In this document: positions 17,306 through 24,953 of the stretch, in pieces
Layout: the number at the start of each line of letters is the position of its first letter
Numbering within the stretch: position 1 is the stretch's first letter
Source of the DNA: Pelomonas nitida
GTDB lineage: Bacteria > Pseudomonadota > Gammaproteobacteria > Burkholderiales > Burkholderiaceae_C
DNA: 64,000 bases
Assembly: GCF_043555975.1 (NCBI RefSeq)
Contig: NZ_JBIGIA010000006.1
Location: forward strand, 186,001-250,000
Direction: 5' to 3'
The notes under the pieces: model-generated
Told to the model about the DNA's origin: nothing
The model's input: only the letters and a program-made list of their open reading frames with translations
Databases searched by the model: none
Position numbers and translations under genes: made by a program

Positions 17306-18838
17306 ATGCACGACATCCTGCAAGCCCTCGAAGCCAAGCGCGCCCGCGCGCGGCTGGGCGGTGGCGAGAAGCGCATCGCCGCCCAGCACGCCAAGGGCAA
17401 GCTGACCGCGCGCGAGCGGCTGGAGCTGCTGTTCGACGAAGGCAGCTTCGAGGAATGGGACATGTTCGTCGAGCACCGCTGCGTGGACTTCGGCATGGCC
17501 GACAACAAGATCCCCGGCGACGGTGTCGTCACCGGCTACGGCATGATCAACGGCCGCCTGGCCTTCGCCTTCAGCCAGGACTTCACCGTCTTCGGCGGCG
17601 CACTCAGCGAAGCGCACGCCGAGAAGATCTGCAAGGTGATGGACCAGGCCATGAAGGTGGGCGCCCCGGTCATCGGGCTGAACGACTCGGGCGGCGCGCG
17701 CATCCAGGAGGGTGTCGCGTCGCTGGGGGGTTATGCCGACGTGTTCCAGAAAAACGTACTGGCCTCCGGCGTCATCCCGCAGATCAGCATGATCATGGGG
17801 CCGTGCGCAGGCGGCGCGGTGTATTCGCCGGCCATGACCGACTTCATCTTCATGGTGAAGGACAGCAGCTACATGTTCGTCACCGGCCCCGAGGTCGTGA
17901 AGACCGTGACGCACGAGGAAGTGACGGCCGAGGAGCTTGGCGGCGCGGCGACCCACAACTCGCGCAGCGGCGTGGCCGACCTCGCGTTCGAGAACGATGT
18001 GGAAGCGCTGCTGATGCTGCGCCGCTTCTTCAACTACCTGCCGCTGTCCAACCGCGAGAAGGCGCCCGTGCGCCCGAGTGGCGACCCGGCCGGCCGGCTG
18101 GACCTGTCGCTCGACACGCTGGTGCCCGACAACCCCAACAAGCCGTATGACATCAAGGAGCTGATCCTGAAGGTGGTCGACGACGGCGACTTCTTCGAGC
18201 TGCAGCCCGACTACGCCAAGAACATCGTCACCGGCTTCGCCCGCATGGAGGGGCAGACGGTGGGCATCATCGCCAACCAGCCGCTGGTGCTGGCCGGCTG
18301 CCTGGACATCAAGAGCAGCATCAAGGCCGCGCGCTTCGTGCGCTTCTGCGATGCCTTCCACATCCCGGTCGTCACCTTCGTCGACGTGCCCGGCTTCATG
18401 CCCGGCACTTCTCAAGAGTACGGCGGCATCATCAAGCATGGCGCCAAGTTGCTGTACGCCTACGCCGAGGCCACGGTGCCGAAGATCACCGTCATCACCC
18501 GCAAGGCCTACGGCGGTGCCTACGACGTGATGGCCTCCAAGCACCTGCGCGGCGACGTCAACTTCGCCTGGCCCAACGCCGAGATCGCGGTGATGGGCGC
18601 CAAGGGCGCGGTGGAGATCATCTTCCGCGAGGACAAGGGCGACCCGGAGAAGCTGGCGGCCCGTGAGGCCGAATACAAGGCCCGCTTCGCCAACCCCTTC
18701 GTCGCTGGCAGCCGCGGCTTCATCGACGACGTCATCCAGCCGCACGAAACCCGCAAACGCATCTGCCGCTCGCTGGCGATGTTGAAGGACAAGAAACTGG
18801 AGAACCCATGGCGCAAGCACGGGAACATTCCGCTGTGA
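17306..18838 (+). CDS. pccB: Propionyl-CoA carboxylase beta subunit (carboxyltransferase)
   Basis: The 510-residue carboxyltransferase has both crotonase-fold halves: an N-terminal half with the acyl-CoA region around GLNDSGGARIQEG, and a C-terminal half with GFMPGTSQEYGGIIKHGAKLL (split here as GFMPGTSQEYGG and IIKHGAKLL). It transfers carboxyl from biotin to propionyl-CoA to give (S)-methylmalonyl-CoA. Partner PccA is encoded 3.9 kb downstream after four unrelated genes, an uncommon separation. It starts 12 bp after the VOC gene. Confidence 0.93.
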   Translation: MHDILQALEAKRARARLGGGEKRIAAQHAKGKLTARERLELLFDEGSFEEWDMFVEHRCVDFGMADNKIPGDGVVTGYGMINGRLAFAFSQDFTVFGGALSEAHAEKICKVMDQAMKVGAPVIGLNDSGGARIQEGVASLGGYADVFQKNVLASGVIPQISMIMGPCAGGAVYSPAMTDFIFMVKDSSYMFVTGPEVVKTVTHEEVTAEELGGAATHNSRSGVADLAFENDVEALLMLRRFFNYLPLSNREKAPVRPSGDPAGRLDLSLDTLVPDNPNKPYDIKELILKVVDDGDFFELQPDYAKNIVTGFARMEGQTVGIIANQPLVLAGCLDIKSSIKAARFVRFCDAFHIPVVTFVDVPGFMPGTSQEYGGIIKHGAKLLYAYAEATVPKITVITRKAYGGAYDVMASKHLRGDVNFAWPNAEIAVMGAKGAVEIIFREDKGDPEKLAAREAEYKARFANPFVAGSRGFIDDVIQPHETRKRICRSLAMLKDKKLENPWRKHGNIPL

Positions 18839-18845
18839 GGCTGTC

Positions 18846-19538
18846 TTGATCGCCTACTACCCACGATTTCGCGAAGGTGCCGGCCCGGGACTCGTGCCCA
18901 AGCTGGGCGGTTTGCCCTGGGGCTTTCCGCAGCGGCTGTGGCCCGTCTGCGAGGAATGCGGCGGCGCCATGAGCCACCTGGCGCAGCTGCCGCACGAGCC
19001 TCGCACGATGCCTGTCGGCGACGGCCAGGTGCTGTTCATCTTCAAGTGCGAGAGCGGTGATGGCTGCAGCTTCTGGGAGCACGACGGTGGCGCGAATGCT
19101 GTCGTCACGGTCGATCGTTCGGCTCTGGGTGACAGCCCGACCCCGGCTCCCGAATCCGACGGCGTGCCGGCCCCCGTGCTGCGCGAGATCGGTATCACCG
19201 GCTGGGACGAGAAGGACGACGGCGCGCCACCCGAGCTGGAGGCGGCGTTCTACCGCTACGGCACGCACAGCGATCTGCCCAAGGCCATTTCCGCGCCCCA
19301 CAACTGGGCCGGCGGCTGGCACACCAAGAGCGGCGGCGTGCCGTGCTGGACGGCCAATGGGGCGCAGGCCCAGCCCGACATTCCTCCAGGGCGCCTGCTC
19401 CTGCAGATCGACAACTGGCTCGAGCTGGAAGGCGGTGAAACCGCTGAGATCGCGAACTTCTGCAGCGATGGCACGGCCTACGTGTTCGTCGATCGCTCCG
19501 TGGTTCCGCCGACGTATTCAATGTTCATCAACCGCTGA
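18846..19538 (+). CDS. DUF1963/YwqG-like protein
   Basis: The 230-residue soluble protein starts at TTG 18846, 7 bp after pccB. The N-terminal pattern PKLGGLPWGFP followed by CEECGGAMSHLAQLP, with a CxxC that could hold zinc, resembles DUF1963 (YwqG) proteins, and the C-terminal half with its GWH.KSGGVP and LLQIDNW stretches fits the same fold. Function is unknown. It is one of four genes lying between pccB and pccA and shows no obvious link to propionate metabolism. Confidence 0.7.
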   Translation: MIAYYPRFREGAGPGLVPKLGGLPWGFPQRLWPVCEECGGAMSHLAQLPHEPRTMPVGDGQVLFIFKCESGDGCSFWEHDGGANAVVTVDRSALGDSPTPAPESDGVPAPVLREIGITGWDEKDDGAPPELEAAFYRYGTHSDLPKAISAPHNWAGGWHTKSGGVPCWTANGAQAQPDIPPGRLLLQIDNWLELEGGETAEIANFCSDGTAYVFVDRSVVPPTYSMFINR

Positions 19539-19546
19539 GGGCTGAC

Positions 19547-20689
19547 ATGCAAAAAGCGTTGATCTTTGGATTGCTGGCGGTGACCACGAATACGTATGCA
19601 GCGCAGCATACGGATGCCGCCACCAACTGCACCGTCATCGCGCCCCGCTATCTCGGCAGCAGCGACTACGTGTTCAGCTACCAGGGCGCCTGCCGCGACG
19701 GGCTGGCCGAGGGGCAGGGCCGGGCGACCTGGGCGCTGCGCCTGTCGCCGCAGAACCGCCAGGAGCACGCTGGGCGCTTCAGCGCGGGCGTCTTCCTGCC
19801 GGAACCGTCTGACGGCATGCGGGCCCGCGTGCTGCAGGGCGAGAGCGTGCTGTTCGACCTCGGGCCGCTGCCCAAGCTGCAGGGCATGACACCGCGGCTG
19901 GCCGTGGAGGCCACCGGTGAGCTGACCCGCCTGCCGGACCCCTGCCAACCTGACGCGTTGTGGGTGCTGAAGGCCGATGGCGCGGCCTTGGCGTCGGACG
20001 ACCTGGCCCGCCAGCTGCTGCGCTCGGCCGTCGACAAGCTCAAGCACCGCTGCGGTGACGAGCGCCTGCGCAAACCCGAACGCTCCGCCAGCGAGCGCAC
20101 CGAGCTGCGCGTGCGCGCCGTGCCGCAGGCAGAACTCGAGACCGACCGCTACGGCAACCCGAAGGGCACGGTTCTCGACGCGGTGCTGCCGCTGGACCCG
20201 GCCAAGCCCATCGACCGCTTCAGCAACGAGGTCGCCAGCCAGCAGCGCGCGCGCCAGGCGCGCGAGGCCCGCGAGGCCGGGCGCCAGGACCACCTGCGCC
20301 GCCTGCAGGGCTTCGCGAAGTCGGCCGGCACCACCTTGTGGGTCGGTGTGCCGGCGCTGGCGCAGAACCCGTTCCGCTACCAGGGCCAGGTCGTGCTGAC
20401 CGCCGTGCGGCTCGACGAAGTGGTGGCGCCGACGCAGGCCCGTGTCGTGGGCCTGGGCGGCGGCTTCGGCAGCAGCTACGCGCTGGTCGAGGGCGCCGGG
20501 CTGGCGCAATGGGAGCCGGGCGCGCGCCTGATCGCCGTGCGTGTGATGGGGCGCCTGCCCGACACCGACGCCTCGCTGCCGCGCGGCCTGCATCTGCAGC
20601 TCGTGGCACAGATGGCCTGCGCCGAGGCGGACTGCAGCGATGAGCTCGACCTGCCCAGCCCGCTGCGCGACGGGGAGAAGCTGCCGTGA
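19547..20689 (+). CDS. Secreted hypothetical protein with MORN-like motif
   Basis: The 380-residue protein begins with a short signal peptide ending near TYAA. The mature N terminus contains YQGACRDGLAEGQGRATW, one MORN-type repeat, and Cys pairs that could form disulfides. The middle (about 215-250) is Arg/Ala-rich and probably helical; the C-terminal ~120 residues look like a beta domain. I do not recognise the family. It ends with a GTGA overlap into the next gene, so the two are translationally coupled. Confidence 0.65.
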   Translation: MQKALIFGLLAVTTNTYAAQHTDAATNCTVIAPRYLGSSDYVFSYQGACRDGLAEGQGRATWALRLSPQNRQEHAGRFSAGVFLPEPSDGMRARVLQGESVLFDLGPLPKLQGMTPRLAVEATGELTRLPDPCQPDALWVLKADGAALASDDLARQLLRSAVDKLKHRCGDERLRKPERSASERTELRVRAVPQAELETDRYGNPKGTVLDAVLPLDPAKPIDRFSNEVASQQRARQAREAREAGRQDHLRRLQGFAKSAGTTLWVGVPALAQNPFRYQGQVVLTAVRLDEVVAPTQARVVGLGGGFGSSYALVEGAGLAQWEPGARLIAVRVMGRLPDTDASLPRGLHLQLVAQMACAEADCSDELDLPSPLRDGEKLP

Positions 20690-20976
20690 CCAAGGCCAGT
20701 TGCGCTGCCGAGGCGTTCAAGCTCACCGACATCCCCAACATCGGCAAGGCGATGGCGGCGGACCTCGTCCAGCTGGGCCTGCCCACGCCCGCGCACGTCA
20801 AGACCATGGACCCGTTCGAGACTTACCACCGCCTGCGCGACGGCCAGGGCCAACTGCATGACCCCTGCGTGCTCGACACCTTCATGGCCGCCCACGAGTT
20901 CATGAACGGTGGACCGGTGCGGCCGTGGTGGGACTTCACCGAGCAGCGCAAGAAGTTGCTGACCCGGGCGCGCTGA
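20686..20976 (+). CDS. Small helix-hairpin-helix protein (Cdd1/pathogenicity-locus family)
   Basis: The 96-residue protein begins at a GTG overlapping the previous stop. LTDIPNIGKAMAADLVQLGL is a helix-hairpin-helix motif and the C-terminal MDPFETYHRLRDGQG...CVLDTF pattern matches the Cdd1/'mitomycin resistance' family of small HhH proteins. DNA binding is plausible from the motif; the role is undefined. Confidence 0.75.
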   Translation: MTKASCAAEAFKLTDIPNIGKAMAADLVQLGLPTPAHVKTMDPFETYHRLRDGQGQLHDPCVLDTFMAAHEFMNGGPVRPWWDFTEQRKKLLTRAR

Positions 20977-20994
20977 CGGCACCACAAGCTGACG

Positions 20995-22440
20995 ATGAGC
21001 ACGCTGCCTCCGCCATCTCCCGAGCCGCACGCGCCGGCGGCCGGCGGCATTGCCCAGCTGTTCAACCTGCGCCAGGACCTGGAGGACGCGGAGGCGATCG
21101 ACGCCAGCGTGCGGGCGGGCGTGGACGTCGCCGGCACCAACCTGTGGGTGCTGTTCTTCGCCATCCTGATCGCGTCGGTGGGGCTGAACGTCAACAGCAC
21201 GGCGGTCATCATCGGCGCGATGCTGATCTCGCCGTTGATGGGCCCCATCGTCGGCGCCGGTTACGGCCTGGCGGTGCATGACGCGGTGCTGATCCGGCGG
21301 GCGCTGCGCAACCTGCTGATCTTCGCGTCCATCAGCCTGGCGACGTCGACGCTGTACTTCGCCGTCAGTCCGCTGCGCGCGGCCGGCACCGAGCTGCTGG
21401 CCCGCACCACGCCCAACCTGTGGGACGTGCTGATCGCCTTCTTCGGTGGGTCGGCCGGCATCATCGCGCTGACGCGCAAGAGCATCTCCAACGTGATTCC
21501 GGGTGTGGCCATCGCCACGGCGCTGATGCCGCCGCTGTGCACGGTGGGCTTTGGCATGTCCCATGGCGACTGGGGTGTGGCGGGCGGTGCGTTCTACCTG
21601 TTCGTCATCAACGGCGTCTTCATCGCGTTCTCGACCTTTCTGTTCGTGAAGCTGATGAAGCTGCCGATGCGCGGCCAGGTGTCGAGCCGCGCGCAACGCC
21701 ACGCCACGATGTTCACCGTGCTGACGGCACTGGCCGTGACGCTGCCCAGCGGCTACCTCGCCTGGCGCTTCGTGCAGACGCAGCGCTTTCTGGCGGCTGC
21801 GAATGCCCAGGTCGAGCTGGTGGCGCACGACAGCCGCTTTCTGCTGCTGGACCGCGAGGTGGACCCGACGACGCGCACGGTGCGGCTGACGCTTTCGGGC
21901 GACCGGCGCGAGGAGGCCATCGGCCGCGACATCGCCGAGCGCCTGGCGGCCCAGGGCTTCAAGGGCACCGACGTGGCGGTGCGCTTCTCAGGCTCCGAGC
22001 GCGTGGACGTTGCCGGGCTCAAGCGCGAACTGCGTGAAGACGTGTTCCGCCAGGTCGCGCGCGAGGCCGACGAACTGCGCAACCGCGTGCAGCAACTGCA
22101 GGCGCAGAACCGGCTGTTGCGCCAGGCGCAGGGCGACCACACGCAACTCATCGCCGAACTGCAGGCGCAGCTGCCGCAAGCGACACGGGTGCTGGTGGGC
22201 GTGGCTGCCGTCGCCAGCGCGGTCGCCGTGCCGGCCGACTTGTCCGGCAGCGCCGTCTCGCCCGGCGCCGCATCGGCATCTGCTGCCGCCAGCGACGTCT
22301 CATCGCCGTCGCTGCTGCTGGTCCACATCGAGCTGCCACGCCTGCCCGGGCGCGAGGACCAGCGGCGGCTCGCGCGCTGGCTGGCCGCCCGCGAGCCGCG
22401 CCACCAGGTCGTCGTCGACTACGCCACGCCGCAGCGTTAG
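20995..22440 (+). CDS. DUF389 membrane protein
   Basis: The 481-residue protein has a hydrophobic N-terminal half with about six membrane segments (roughly residues 45-260), including the conserved NSTAVIIGAMLISPLMGPI signature of the DUF389/TIGR00341 family. A periplasmic or cytoplasmic soluble part follows, with a coiled-coil stretch (about 345-400, repeated Gln/Leu/Arg) and a Ser/Ala-rich linker before a final alpha/beta segment. Function is unknown. It starts 18 bp after the HhH gene and is the last gene before pccA's duplicated leader. Confidence 0.8.
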   Translation: MSTLPPPSPEPHAPAAGGIAQLFNLRQDLEDAEAIDASVRAGVDVAGTNLWVLFFAILIASVGLNVNSTAVIIGAMLISPLMGPIVGAGYGLAVHDAVLIRRALRNLLIFASISLATSTLYFAVSPLRAAGTELLARTTPNLWDVLIAFFGGSAGIIALTRKSISNVIPGVAIATALMPPLCTVGFGMSHGDWGVAGGAFYLFVINGVFIAFSTFLFVKLMKLPMRGQVSSRAQRHATMFTVLTALAVTLPSGYLAWRFVQTQRFLAAANAQVELVAHDSRFLLLDREVDPTTRTVRLTLSGDRREEAIGRDIAERLAAQGFKGTDVAVRFSGSERVDVAGLKRELREDVFRQVAREADELRNRVQQLQAQNRLLRQAQGDHTQLIAELQAQLPQATRVLVGVAAVASAVAVPADLSGSAVSPGAASASAAASDVSSPSLLLVHIELPRLPGREDQRRLARWLAAREPRHQVVVDYATPQR

Positions 22441-22483
22441 GCGCTCCGAAATCCGTTCCCGCCATCCAACGAGTGAGACACGC

Positions 22484-22615
22484 ATGTTCAACAAGATCCT
22501 GATTGCGAACCGGGGTGCTCGCGCCTTTGGCGCGGTCGCGCCAGCGACACATGGCCTGCCGACCGGCAGCGCCGGCCGGGCAGGCGAGTTCACCCCGGGA
22601 GCCGCTCATGTTTAA
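22484..22615 (+). CDS. Leader ORF 1 (43 aa), decoy copy of the pccA start
   Basis: ATG 22484 opens a 43-codon frame beginning MFNKILIANRG, the biotin-carboxylase N terminus, which then diverges into Ala/Gly/Pro-rich sequence. Its TAA (22613-22615) lies inside the first codons of the next ATG (overlap 8 nt). Whether it is translated is unknown; the arrangement would let terminating ribosomes restart on the following copy. Confidence 0.5.
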   Translation: MFNKILIANRGARAFGAVAPATHGLPTGSAGRAGEFTPGAAHV

Positions 22616-22739
22616 AAAGATCCTGATTGCGAACCGGGGTGCTCGCGCCTTGGGCGCGGTCGCGCCAGCGACACATCGCCTGCCGACCGGCAGCGCCGGC
22701 CGGGCAGGCGAGTTCACCCCGGGAGCCGCTCATGTTTAA
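22608..22739 (+). CDS. Leader ORF 2 (43 aa), second decoy copy of the pccA start
   Basis: This repeats leader ORF 1: MFKKILIANRG followed by the same 32-residue tail, ending at TAA 22737-22739, which overlaps the true pccA ATG (22732) by 8 nt. GGGAG lies 6 nt before its start, identical to the signal before pccA itself. Confidence 0.5.
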   Translation: MFKKILIANRGARALGAVAPATHRLPTGSAGRAGEFTPGAAHV

Positions 22740-24777
22740 GAAGATCCTGATTGCGAACCGGGGTGAAATCGCCTGCCGTGTCATCGCGACCGCCCGCAAG
22801 ATGGGCATCGCGACGGTCGCCGTCTACTCCGAGGCTGACAAGGACGCCCGCCACGTGGAGCTGGCCGACGAGGCCGTGCTGCTGGGCCCGGCGCCGTCGC
22901 GCGAGAGCTATCTCGTCGCCGACAAGATCATTGCCGCCGCCAAGCAGACCGGTGCCCAGGCCATCCACCCCGGCTACGGCTTCCTGTCCGAGAACGAGGA
23001 CTTCGCGCGCCGCGTGGAAGAAGAGGGCATCGCCTTCATCGGCCCCAAGCACTACAGCATCGCGGCCATGGGCGACAAGATCGCGTCCAAGAAGCTCGCG
23101 AACGAGGCGCGGGTCAGCACCATCCCCGGCCACAACGAGCCCATCCTGTCGGCGGACGAGGCGGTGCAGATCGCCCAGCGCATCGGCTACCCGGTCATGA
23201 TCAAGGCCAGTGCCGGTGGCGGCGGCAAAGGCCTGCGCGTGGCCTTCAACGACAAGGAGTGCTTCGAGGGCTTCACGTCATGCCGCAACGAGGCGCGCAA
23301 CAGCTTCGGTGACGACCGTGTCTTCATGGAGAAGTTCGTCGAGCAGCCGCGGCACATCGAGATCCAGGTGCTGGGCGACAGCCAGGGCAACGTCGTGTAC
23401 CTGCACGAGCGCGAATGCTCCATCCAGCGCCGCCACCAGAAAGTCATCGAAGAGGCACCGTCGCCCTTCATCAGCGAAGCCACGCGCCGCGCCATGGGCG
23501 AGCAGGCCGTGGCCCTGGCCAAGGCCGTGAAATACCAGAGCGCTGGCACGGTGGAGTTCGTCGTCGGCAAGGACCAGGACTTCTACTTCCTGGAGATGAA
23601 CACGCGGCTGCAGGTGGAGCACCCGGTCACCGAGTGCATCACGGGGCTGGACCTCGTCGAGCAGATGATCCGCGTGGCGGCCGGCGAGCCGCTCACCTTC
23701 ACGCAGGCCGACATCAAACGCGACGGCTGGGCCATCGAGTGCCGCATCAACGCGGAAGACCCGTTCCGCAACTTCCTGCCATCGACCGGCCGCCTCGTGC
23801 GCTACCAGCCGCCCGAGACGACGATGACGCAGGCCGAGACAGGCCGCTTCGGCGTACGCGTGGACACCGGCGTCTACGAGGGCGGCGAGATCCCGATGTA
23901 CTACGACTCGATGATCGCCAAGCTCATCGTGCACGGGAAGGACCGCGCCGAGGCCATTGCCAAGATGCGCGAGGCGCTCAACGGCTTCGTCATCCGCGGC
24001 GTGTCCAGCAACATCCCCTTCCAGGCGGCGCTGCTGGCGCATCCGGATTTCGGCAGCGGCAACTTCAACACCGGCTTCATCGCCCAGCACTACGCGGGTG
24101 GCTTCAAGGCCGAAGACGTGCCGCACGACGACCCGCTGTTCCTCGTCGCGCTGGCCGGCTTTATCCGCCGCAAGGCGCGCGAGCGCGAGGCCGGCATCAG
24201 TGGCCAGCTGCCGGGCCATGAGGTGCAGATCGAGCGCGACTACGTGGCTGTCCTGAATCTGGGTGGCGGGCGCAGCGAGCAGCACCCCATGCACATCAGC
24301 GAATTTGCTGGCGCGCTCGGTGAGGCCCGCGTGCAGGTGGGCGGCAAGGACTATCGGCTTGTCTGCCGCTCGCGGCTGAACGACGTGCGCATCAGCGGCA
24401 CCGTCAACGGCCAGCCCTTCACGGCCCAGGCCGAGCGCGGCACGGCGAAGAACCCGCTGGCCTACCGCATCCAGCACGGTGGCCGCGCCATCGAGCTGAC
24501 CGTGCTCAGCCCGCGCGCCGCCGAACTGCAGGCGCTGATGCCCTACAAGGCGCCGCCCGACACCTCCAAGCTGCTGCTGTCGCCCATGCCCGGGCTGCTG
24601 GTGCACGTGGCCGCACAGGTCGGCCAGACCGTGCAAGCCGGCGAGCGCCTGGCCATCATCGAGGCGATGAAGATGGAGAACATCCTGAACGCCCCGCAGG
24701 ACGTGACGGTGGCCGAGGTGCTGGCCAAGCCGGGGGAGAGCCTGTCGGTGGATCAGCCCATCTTGCGATTTCAATGA
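22732..24777 (+). CDS. pccA: Propionyl-CoA carboxylase alpha subunit (biotin carboxylase + biotin carrier)
   Basis: This 681-residue enzyme carboxylates biotin with ATP and bicarbonate. The ATP-grasp biotin carboxylase occupies about residues 1-450 (MFKKILIANRGEIACRV start, Gly-rich loop ASAGGGGKGLR, EMNTRLQVEHPVTE), followed by the BT linker and a C-terminal biotinyl domain with EAMKMEN, biotin on Lys647. The frame is open upstream, but two decoy copies of the start precede it; 22732 is chosen because only this copy continues into GEIACRV. Its stop overlaps the next small ORF (ATGA). Confidence 0.95.
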   Translation: MFKKILIANRGEIACRVIATARKMGIATVAVYSEADKDARHVELADEAVLLGPAPSRESYLVADKIIAAAKQTGAQAIHPGYGFLSENEDFARRVEEEGIAFIGPKHYSIAAMGDKIASKKLANEARVSTIPGHNEPILSADEAVQIAQRIGYPVMIKASAGGGGKGLRVAFNDKECFEGFTSCRNEARNSFGDDRVFMEKFVEQPRHIEIQVLGDSQGNVVYLHERECSIQRRHQKVIEEAPSPFISEATRRAMGEQAVALAKAVKYQSAGTVEFVVGKDQDFYFLEMNTRLQVEHPVTECITGLDLVEQMIRVAAGEPLTFTQADIKRDGWAIECRINAEDPFRNFLPSTGRLVRYQPPETTMTQAETGRFGVRVDTGVYEGGEIPMYYDSMIAKLIVHGKDRAEAIAKMREALNGFVIRGVSSNIPFQAALLAHPDFGSGNFNTGFIAQHYAGGFKAEDVPHDDPLFLVALAGFIRRKAREREAGISGQLPGHEVQIERDYVAVLNLGGGRSEQHPMHISEFAGALGEARVQVGGKDYRLVCRSRLNDVRISGTVNGQPFTAQAERGTAKNPLAYRIQHGGRAIELTVLSPRAAELQALMPYKAPPDTSKLLLSPMPGLLVHVAAQVGQTVQAGERLAIIEAMKMENILNAPQDVTVAEVLAKPGESLSVDQPILRFQ

Positions 24778-24953
24778 CCCAGCCCTACCGGCTTTGCCGT
24801 GCCGCGCCCAGAGGGCTTGTCGTTCGGCAGGCACAAAGAGTCCTCAGGACTCTTTGTGCCCGGCCTCACCCCCCTCAGGGGGCGCCGCTGGCGGCCCGGC
24901 AAAGCCGGTTCCGCAGCGGCCGCTTGGTAAGTCACGACGCTGATGAGCGCTGA
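24774..24953 (+). CDS. Small ORF (59 aa) bridging pccA and the monooxygenase gene
   Basis: The frame opens at an ATG overlapping the pccA stop, crosses the whole 165-bp spacer without a stop and ends 11 nt inside the next gene. The product would be Arg-rich and low-complexity. It passes through a 13-bp-arm hairpin and a dispersed repeat element, so it may be only an open path for translational coupling. Confidence 0.3.
   Translation: MTQPYRLCRAAPRGLVVRQAQRVLRTLCARPHPPQGAPLAARQSRFRSGRLVSHDADER
24831..24859. terminator. Strong hairpin in the pccA-monooxygenase spacer
   Basis: GCACAAAGAGTCC (24831-24843) and its perfect complement (24847-24859) form 13-bp arms around TCA. No T-run follows, so it may block nucleases, attenuate, or be a mobile palindrome rather than a simple terminator. 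Confidence 0.5.
24869..24920 (+). repeat. Two-hairpin intergenic element, copy 1
   Basis: A C5/G5 hairpin with loop TCA (24870-24882) is followed after one C by a second stem: GCCGCT, bulged G, GCGG, core CCCGGCAAAGCCGGTT, CCGC, AGCGGC (24884-24920). Further copies at 33106-33159 and 42859-42910 keep the same architecture with compensated stem changes. Confidence 0.85.

Larger units (their letters stand above)
22484..22765 (+). repeat. Tandem repeat: 124-bp cassette x2 plus the true pccA start
   Basis: Units at 22484-22607 and 22608-22731 differ at only four positions, and the first 34 bp of each (ATG to GGTG) are repeated a third time as the real start of pccA at 22732. Each cassette is the pccA 5' end plus about 90 bp of hairpin-rich sequence (GCGCC/GGCGC and TGCCG/CGGCA stems) ending in a GGGAG Shine-Dalgarno placed 6 nt before the next ATG. 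Confidence 0.9.

Noticed and set aside
16592..18820. Long minus-strand ORF (742 aa) opposite meaB, VOC and pccB
   Set aside because: It lies antisense to three well-identified genes, has an Ala/Gly/His/Val composition typical of GC-rich shadows and shows no domain.
22484..22765. pccA triplication as an assembly artefact
   Set aside because: The two 124-bp units differ at four positions and the third copy has its own variant codons, so they are not exact copies. Long reads would settle it.
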